Positions 7,073-10,740 of a stretch of DNA of 10,740 bases are shown piece after piece. The position numbers and the translations under genes were made by a program. The notes below the pieces were generated by a model. It worked only from the letters and a program-made list of their open reading frames with translations, had not been told where the DNA came from and searched no databases. The stretch is from assembly GCA_964565665.1 (NCBI GenBank), contig CAZMFZ010000119.1:1-10740 (forward strand). The letters run 5' to 3'. Each line of letters begins with the position of its first letter. Within the stretch, counting starts at the first letter, position 1. This DNA comes from CAZMFZ01 sp964565665. GTDB lineage: Bacteria > Bacteroidota > Bacteroidia > Cytophagales > UBA9547.

Positions 7073-7116
7073 GTATATATATTGACAGTTTTTGAGTTTT
7101 CTGTGAGTGCTTCCAT
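7073..7116 (-). CDS. 5' end of a second Nfu-like gene, cut by the gap
   Basis: From ATG at 7116-7114 the minus strand encodes MEALTENSKTVNIY plus two bases before the gap. The intact gene at 6435-7016 starts METLEEKARTVNIYT. Eight or so of the first 14 residues match, including the block TVNIY at the same place, and by my count 33 of 44 bases are identical, with many differences at third positions. The upstream sequences of the two copies do not match. So this is a diverged homolog, not an exact repeat of contig ends: either a tandem paralog whose body lies in the gap, or the orthologous gene of a related organism joined by scaffolding. Confidence 0.7.
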
Positions 7117-7159
7117 CTGTATTTATTTTAATATTTTAAACTAACACTTTTATATAATA

Positions 7160-7179
7160 GAAATGTTCATCCACATTTC
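7160..7179. repeat. Short hairpin in the Nfu-copy leader
   Basis: GAAATGT (7160-7166) and ACATTTC (7173-7179) form a perfect 7-bp stem with a 6-nt loop. It lies in the roughly 160-nt leader predicted from the minus-strand promoter at 7285-7316. I do not recognise it as a known riboswitch or leader element. In AT-rich DNA this could be chance. Confidence 0.3.
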
Positions 7180-7284
7180 AGGTTTTGAGCTTGTATTTAA
7201 AATATGCCAACTTTGGGTTGTTTCTAGCTTAGCTTTAAGCCATTCATATTTATATTACTTCTTCTCTCTAATTCAAATAAAGCA

Positions 7285-7316
7285 CAAAAATACTTTATTC
7301 GCGGGCAGTTATCAAA
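7285..7316 (-). promoter_or_regulatory. Promoter reading towards the Nfu-like gene at the gap
   Basis: On the minus strand TTTG (7316-7313), 20 nt, then TATTTTTG (7292-7285) fit both parts of the Bacteroidota promoter (-33 TTTG, -7 TAnnTTTG). Transcription would start near 7278, about 160 nt before the ATG at 7116, a rather long leader. It is back to back with the atpD promoter 27 nt away. Confidence 0.5.
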
Positions 7317-7342
7317 AATAATGAATGAATATTGCTTATTGT

Positions 7343-7373
7343 TTTGCTAAAGCGTATTTTCATTTTAGCTTTG
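7343..7373 (+). promoter_or_regulatory. atpD: Promoter of atpD-atpC
   Basis: TTTG (7343-7346), a 19-nt spacer and TAGCTTTG (7366-7373) match the Bacteroidota primary promoter consensus in both boxes and spacing. The start of transcription would be near 7380, leaving a leader of about 40 nt before the atpD ATG at 7421. This is the best promoter in the window. Confidence 0.75.
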
Positions 7374-7420
7374 CAATCCATTTTTCACCACCTTAGCAAA
7401 CAAGAATCAAAAGCATATTT

Positions 7421-8923
7421 ATGGCAAATATTGGTAAAATCACCCAAGTAATAGGCCCTGTGGTAGATGTTAGTTTTGAAGCTAGCCGCAAACTGCCCAA
7501 CATTCTAGACGCATTAGAAATAACCCGCCCAGACGGCACAAAATTAGTATTAGAATGCCAACAACATTTGGGAGAAGACAGAGTTCGTACAGTTGCCATG
7601 GAAGGTACTGAAGGGCTATACAGAGGTATGGAGGCCGTAGATATGGGTACTCAAATTAGCGTACCTACTGGAGATCAAATCAAAGGCAGACTTTTTAATG
7701 TTACAGGCACTCCCATTGATGGCCTAAAAGATATACAAGAAGGAAAAAGACTTCCTATTCACCGTGCTGCTCCGAAATTCGATCAATTAACTACTTCTAC
7801 AGAAATACTTTTAACAGGTATCAAAGTAATTGATTTGATAGAGCCTTATGCGAAAGGTGGTAAAATTGGATTGTTTGGTGGCGCGGGTGTAGGCAAAACG
7901 GTATTGATTCAAGAATTGATTAATAATATTGCCAAAGCTTATGCAGGTGTATCTGTATTTGCAGGTGTAGGCGAAAGAACGCGTGAAGGAAACGATTTGC
8001 TTCGTGAAATGATTGAATCAGGCATTGTAAAATATGGCGAAGCTTTTACGCATTCATTGGAAGAAGGCGGTTGGGATTTGACAAAAGTTGATTATAATGA
8101 ATTAGAGCAATCTCAAGCAACTTTTGTTTTCGGGCAAATGAATGAGCCACCAGGTGCTAGAGCTCGTGTAGCTTTGACAGGTTTATCGATTGCTGAATAC
8201 TACAGAGATGGCGATGGCGATGGCCCAGGGAAAGACATTCTTTTCTTTATTGATAATATATTCCGCTTTACTCAAGCAGGTTCGGAGCTTTCGGCTTTGC
8301 TTGGTCGTATGCCATCTGCAGTAGGTTATCAACCTACTTTGGCTACAGAGATGGGTGCTATGCAAGAGCGAATCACTTCTACGAAGAAAGGCTCAATTAC
8401 TTCAGTACAAGCAGTTTATGTGCCTGCTGATGATTTAACAGATCCAGCCCCAGCTACAACTTTCTCGCATTTGGATGCTACTACTGTACTTTCAAGAAAA
8501 ATTGCAGAATTAGGTATTTATCCTGCGGTGGATCCTTTAGATTCTACTTCAAGAATATTGACTCCTGAAGTGGTGGGTGAGGAGCATTACCGTTGTGCAC
8601 AAAATGTAAAAGAACTTTTGCAACGCTACAAAGAGTTGCAAGATATTATTGCGATTCTTGGTATGGATGAGCTATCTGAAGACGATAAATTAGTAGTATA
8701 TCGCGCCAGACGTGTGCAACGTTTCTTATCACAACCTTTCCATGTTGCCGAGCAATTTACAGGCTTGAAAGGAGCTTTGGTTGATATTAAAGATACGATA
8801 AAAGGCTTCAACGCCATCATGGCCGGAGAATACGATCATTTGCCAGAAGCAGCTTTCAACTTGGTAGGAACCATAGAGGAAGCCAAAGCTAAAGGAGAAA
8901 AATTGTTAGCAGAAGCGCAATAA
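7421..8923 (+). CDS. atpD: F1Fo ATP synthase subunit beta
   Basis: This is the catalytic subunit of F1, alternating with alpha in the hexamer on the cytoplasmic side of the membrane and making ATP from ADP and phosphate. Visible motifs: the P-loop GGAGVGKT (153-160), GERTREG (184-190) with the catalytic Glu185, Walker B ILFFIDNI (273-280), the nucleotide-site loop LGRMPSAVGYQPTLA (294-308), and DELSEDD (416-422), the DELSEED lever contacted by gamma and epsilon. At 500 residues it is about 40 longer than the E. coli protein. Much of the extra length is an insertion at about 202-232 between the GNDLLREM and FGQMNEPP blocks, and a small Asp/Gly-rich one (263-270). The N-terminus MANIGKITQVIGPVVDV fits the family. 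It is followed by atpC and has its own promoter, so the atpDC pair is separate from the rest of the ATP synthase genes, as is usual in Bacteroidota. Confidence 0.99.
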   Translation: MANIGKITQVIGPVVDVSFEASRKLPNILDALEITRPDGTKLVLECQQHLGEDRVRTVAMEGTEGLYRGMEAVDMGTQISVPTGDQIKGRLFNVTGTPIDGLKDIQEGKRLPIHRAAPKFDQLTTSTEILLTGIKVIDLIEPYAKGGKIGLFGGAGVGKTVLIQELINNIAKAYAGVSVFAGVGERTREGNDLLREMIESGIVKYGEAFTHSLEEGGWDLTKVDYNELEQSQATFVFGQMNEPPGARARVALTGLSIAEYYRDGDGDGPGKDILFFIDNIFRFTQAGSELSALLGRMPSAVGYQPTLATEMGAMQERITSTKKGSITSVQAVYVPADDLTDPAPATTFSHLDATTVLSRKIAELGIYPAVDPLDSTSRILTPEVVGEEHYRCAQNVKELLQRYKELQDIIAILGMDELSEDDKLVVYRARRVQRFLSQPFHVAEQFTGLKGALVDIKDTIKGFNAIMAGEYDHLPEAAFNLVGTIEEAKAKGEKLLAEAQ

Positions 8924-8929
8924 TAAAGC

Positions 8930-8960
8930 CCCTCTCCAACAATGCCCGAAGCGGAGAGGG
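8930..8960. repeat. GC-rich inverted repeat between atpD and atpC
   Basis: CCCTCTCC (8930-8937) pairs perfectly with GGAGAGGG (8953-8960) across a 15-nt loop, and a one-base bulge would allow a further G-C pair. No T-tract follows on the plus strand (an A-run does), so it should not stop atpDC transcription strongly. It could be a REP-like dispersed repeat, an attenuating or mRNA-stabilising hairpin, or a minus-strand terminator remnant. Confidence 0.5.
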
Positions 8961-9012
8961 CAAAAAACAATCCAATAAAGCTTTACCTTTAGAACTGATT
9001 AAGCAAAAAAAT

Positions 9013-9258
9013 ATGCACGTAGAAATAGTAACACCCGATAAGAAAGTATTTGAAGGCGAAGCTGATGGTGTACAATTGCCTGGCACATTGGGTTCTTTCG
9101 AAGTATTGAAAAACCATGCTCCTATTATTTCTACTCTGAATAAGGGAAAGGTGAGAGTGAGGACTGGTAAGGACGCCCAATTTTTTGAAATAACTGGTGG
9201 CTTGGTAGAAGTTCTGCACAATAAAGTAATTGTGCTTGCTGAATCAGTGGTAGCTTAA
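9013..9258 (+). CDS. atpC: F1Fo ATP synthase subunit epsilon (short form)
   Basis: Epsilon is part of the central stalk and couples gamma to the c-ring. The 81 residues cover the N-terminal ten-stranded beta-sandwich: MHVEIVTPDKKVFEGEADGV (1-20), the LPGTLGSFEVLKNHAPIIS block (22-40, the family's G-x-G-x-x-x-x-L-x-x-H signature region) and GGLVEVLHNKVIVLAE (62-77). The C-terminal two-helix domain of E. coli epsilon (about 138 residues) is absent, so the inhibitory up-conformation of that domain cannot form. Short epsilons are common in this phylum, so this is not a truncation by damage. It lies 89 nt after atpD and is followed by a strong terminator. Confidence 0.95.
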   Translation: MHVEIVTPDKKVFEGEADGVQLPGTLGSFEVLKNHAPIISTLNKGKVRVRTGKDAQFFEITGGLVEVLHNKVIVLAESVVA

Positions 9259-9295
9259 AAACTATCTGTATTCAATCTCTAAAAAAGTTAAAATA

Positions 9296-9336
9296 AAGAC
9301 AAAGGGAATGTCAAATAAGACATTCCCTTTGTTTTT
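9296..9336. terminator. Bidirectional terminator between atpC and the oxidoreductase
   Basis: A perfect stem of at least 14 bp (ACAAAGGGAATGTC, 9299-9312, with GACATTCCCTTTGT, 9319-9332) has a 6-nt AAATAA loop and extends further with a wobble. On the plus strand it is followed by a T-run. On the minus strand the 3' side is also T-rich. It lies between two convergent genes, about 40 nt after the atpC stop and just after the stop of the minus-strand oxidoreductase. Confidence 0.88.
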
Positions 9337-9340
9337 GCCT

Positions 9341-10495
9341 CTACATTTTTACCCACACAGCTCCTTTCTGAGCTGATTCAACTGCCTTTTCTACAAATAA
9401 CATTCCTCGTATGCCTTCTTTTATAGTTGGGAAATCGTAGGTTTCATAATCATGGGTTTTGCCTTGTATATTGGCACGTACTGCCATTGCAAAATTCTTA
9501 TAAATATTAGCAAAAGCCTCTAAATATCCTTCAGGATGCCCAGCTGGTGTTCTGGTATTGGCAGGAGCCGCTTTTGAAGAAAGCCCGTTGCCTCCTGTTC
9601 TTAATATTTGCACGGGTTTGTCGAGCATTTTTAGCAGCAACGTATTGTTATCTTGCTGTTTCCATTCAAGCCCACCTTTCTCCCCGTAAATTCTGATATT
9701 GATATTATTTTCTTCTCCTGCACATATTTGGCTGGCATGAAGCACCCCTTTAGCTCCATTTTCAAAGCGAATAAGCACATTGCCATCATCATCAAGCTGG
9801 CGACCTGGAACGAAAGTAGAAAGGTCTGCACATATTTCTGTAATGTGTAGGCAGGAAATGTATTCGGCCAAATTTTCAGCATGAGTGCCTATATCGCCCA
9901 TACAACAGCTTATTCCGGCACGTTTTGGATCGGTACGCCAATCGGCTTGCTTGTTGCCCGAGGTTTCTATAGGTGCAGAAAGCCAACCTTGCGGATATTC
10001 TACAACTACTTTTCTGATTTTACCCAACTTTCCTACTTTTACCAAATACCGAGCTTCTTTTAGCATTGGGTAGCCGGTATAAGTATGTGTCAATCCAAAT
10101 AACAAGCCAGATTTACTTATTACTTTTTCCAGTTCTATGGCTTCTCCCAAACTAAAGGTTACAGGTTTGTCGCATATCACATGAAAGCCATTTTCAAGCG
10201 CCATTTTAGCTGGCTCAAAATGTAGGTTGTTGGGTGTAACTATCGAAACCACGTCCATACGCTCACTTTCAGGCAGTTTGGCTTCCATTTCAATCATCTC
10301 TTGAAAAGTACTATATGCTCTTTGAGGATTAAGAAATAGTGCTTGGGCGGTCTCTTTTGTTTTTTCAGGATTGCTACTAAACGAACCGCAAACCAATTCT
10401 ATTTGACCATCAATATTAGCAGCAATGCGGTGTACTGCTCCTATAAAAGCATCGATAGATCCGCCTACCATGCCCATTCGTATTTTCCTATTCAT
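9341..10495 (-). CDS. Gfo/Idh/MocA-family NAD(P)-dependent oxidoreductase
   Basis: Members oxidise or reduce hydroxyl groups of sugars, inositols and related compounds using NAD(P). The 384-residue protein has an N-terminal Rossmann fold (about 4-130) with GMVGGSIDAFIG (8-19) at the dinucleotide-binding turn, the family CDKP motif (108-111, Lys110 the usual catalytic residue, where many members have EKP), and a C-terminal alpha/beta domain with GDIGTHAEN (200-208) carrying the conserved Asp201 and His205. There is no signal peptide, so it should be cytoplasmic. The substrate cannot be read from the sequence. It stands alone. Only about 15 nt of likely bacterial DNA remain upstream of its ATG before the eukaryotic-like segment, so its promoter and any upstream partner gene are lost. 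Confidence 0.93.
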   Translation of the reverse strand: MNRKIRMGMVGGSIDAFIGAVHRIAANIDGQIELVCGSFSSNPEKTKETAQALFLNPQRAYSTFQEMIEMEAKLPESERMDVVSIVTPNNLHFEPAKMALENGFHVICDKPVTFSLGEAIELEKVISKSGLLFGLTHTYTGYPMLKEARYLVKVGKLGKIRKVVVEYPQGWLSAPIETSGNKQADWRTDPKRAGISCCMGDIGTHAENLAEYISCLHITEICADLSTFVPGRQLDDDGNVLIRFENGAKGVLHASQICAGEENNINIRIYGEKGGLEWKQQDNNTLLLKMLDKPVQILRTGGNGLSSKAAPANTRTPAGHPEGYLEAFANIYKNFAMAVRANIQGKTHDYETYDFPTIKEGIRGMLFVEKAVESAQKGAVWVKM

Positions 10496-10502
10496 ATATT
10501 TA

Positions 10503-10740
10503 TTGATTATCCTAGATTATAGAGGAAAGCTGTTTCTATGGGTCGGCTCAACCGTTAATCCGTCCTTGGTGGAGCAGCTTTGGGGCGCCTCTTCCCCCGA
10601 TGTCACGGGTACCAAATTGCCTCAACTGAACACACTATTCTCCTATCTGGTACGATCACTCTTGTCTCTTCCATTCATCGCCAACAATGCGCCATGCTCC
10701 GATCTGACTATTGTACGTGAGGGCATGAATGATCCAGTCG
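10503..10740 (+). CDS. Fragment of a eukaryotic Sec24-like protein (C-terminal gelsolin-like domain), partial at both ends
   Basis: One plus-strand frame is open to the window edge and reads ILDYRGKLFLWVGS (from about 10506), then NPSLVEQLWG, LPQLNTLFSYLVRSLL and LTIVREGMNDPV. From memory of the family, Sec24 proteins end with a gelsolin-like domain of the pattern Y-L-[LMI]-D-x-x-x-x-L-[FY]-L-W-[VI]-G, a helix ending in [FL]-G, a LPxL[DN] turn, a helix and then L-x-[IV]-V-R-[EG]. All of these appear in the same order and spacing. Sec24 is the cargo-binding subunit of the COPII coat on the ER, found only in eukaryotes. Base composition changes too: about 51% G+C from 10521 to the end by my count, against clearly AT-rich DNA elsewhere. 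No intron is visible. The junction with bacterial sequence is probably between about 10500 and 10520. Best explained as an assembly or library chimera. Confidence 0.65.
   Translation, partial: MIILDYRGKLFLWVGSTVNPSLVEQLWGASSPDVTGTKLPQLNTLFSYLVRSLLSLPFIANNAPCSDLTIVREGMNDPV

Noticed and set aside
6953..7144. Plus-strand frame running through the N gap.
   Set aside because: It contains undefined residues and runs opposite the two Nfu coding starts.
8889..9221. A 110-codon minus-strand frame over the end of atpD and atpC.
   Set aside because: It lies opposite atpC, whose protein family is certain, and its translation looks like an antisense shadow.

Overview
The window looks like a scaffold from an uncultured or draft Bacteroidota genome (order not determinable from sequence alone). 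The evidence is the gene families present, AT-rich codon use, several -7 boxes of the Bacteroidota type TAnnTTTG, an atpD-atpC pair separate from the other ATP synthase genes, a short epsilon subunit, and a TPR/PD40/OmpA protein of a type common in this phylum. Two things mark it as an assembly rather than a finished chromosome: a 10-N gap at 7063-7072, and a right end (from about 10505) that reads as a piece of a eukaryotic gene.

Layout. Positions 1-559 (minus) hold a decayed gene for a small secreted protein, with a homopolymer frameshift after the start codon, a second frameshift and two in-frame stops. Next, on the minus strand, come a TPR-PD40-OmpA envelope protein (744-2861), a TMTC-like multi-spanning membrane protein with C-terminal TPRs (2986-4863), dUTPase (5094-5528), the ribosomal operon rplU-rpmA (5696-6302) and an Nfu/NifU iron-sulfur scaffold protein (6435-7016). 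Just across the N gap, the first 14 codons of a second, diverged Nfu gene are visible (7073-7116). A divergent promoter region (about 7285-7373) separates it from the plus-strand pair atpD-atpC (7421-9258). A strong bidirectional terminator (9296-9336) divides atpC from a convergent Gfo/Idh/MocA-family oxidoreductase (9341-10495, minus). The last about 230 bases are GC-richer and encode, on the plus strand, a fragment resembling the C-terminal gelsolin-like domain of Sec24, a COPII coat protein.

How the genes relate. Most are housekeeping functions: translation (L21, L27), energy (F1 beta and epsilon), nucleotide hygiene (dUTPase) and Fe-S assembly (Nfu). Two are envelope proteins. Most transcription units have their own promoter-like box and terminator-like hairpin, so this is a run of small units, not one pathway. 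I found no mobile element, CRISPR array, defence system or biosynthetic cluster. The features worth a second look are the eukaryotic-like right end, the two Nfu 5' ends at the gap, the eroded gene at the left edge, and the TMTC-like protein.
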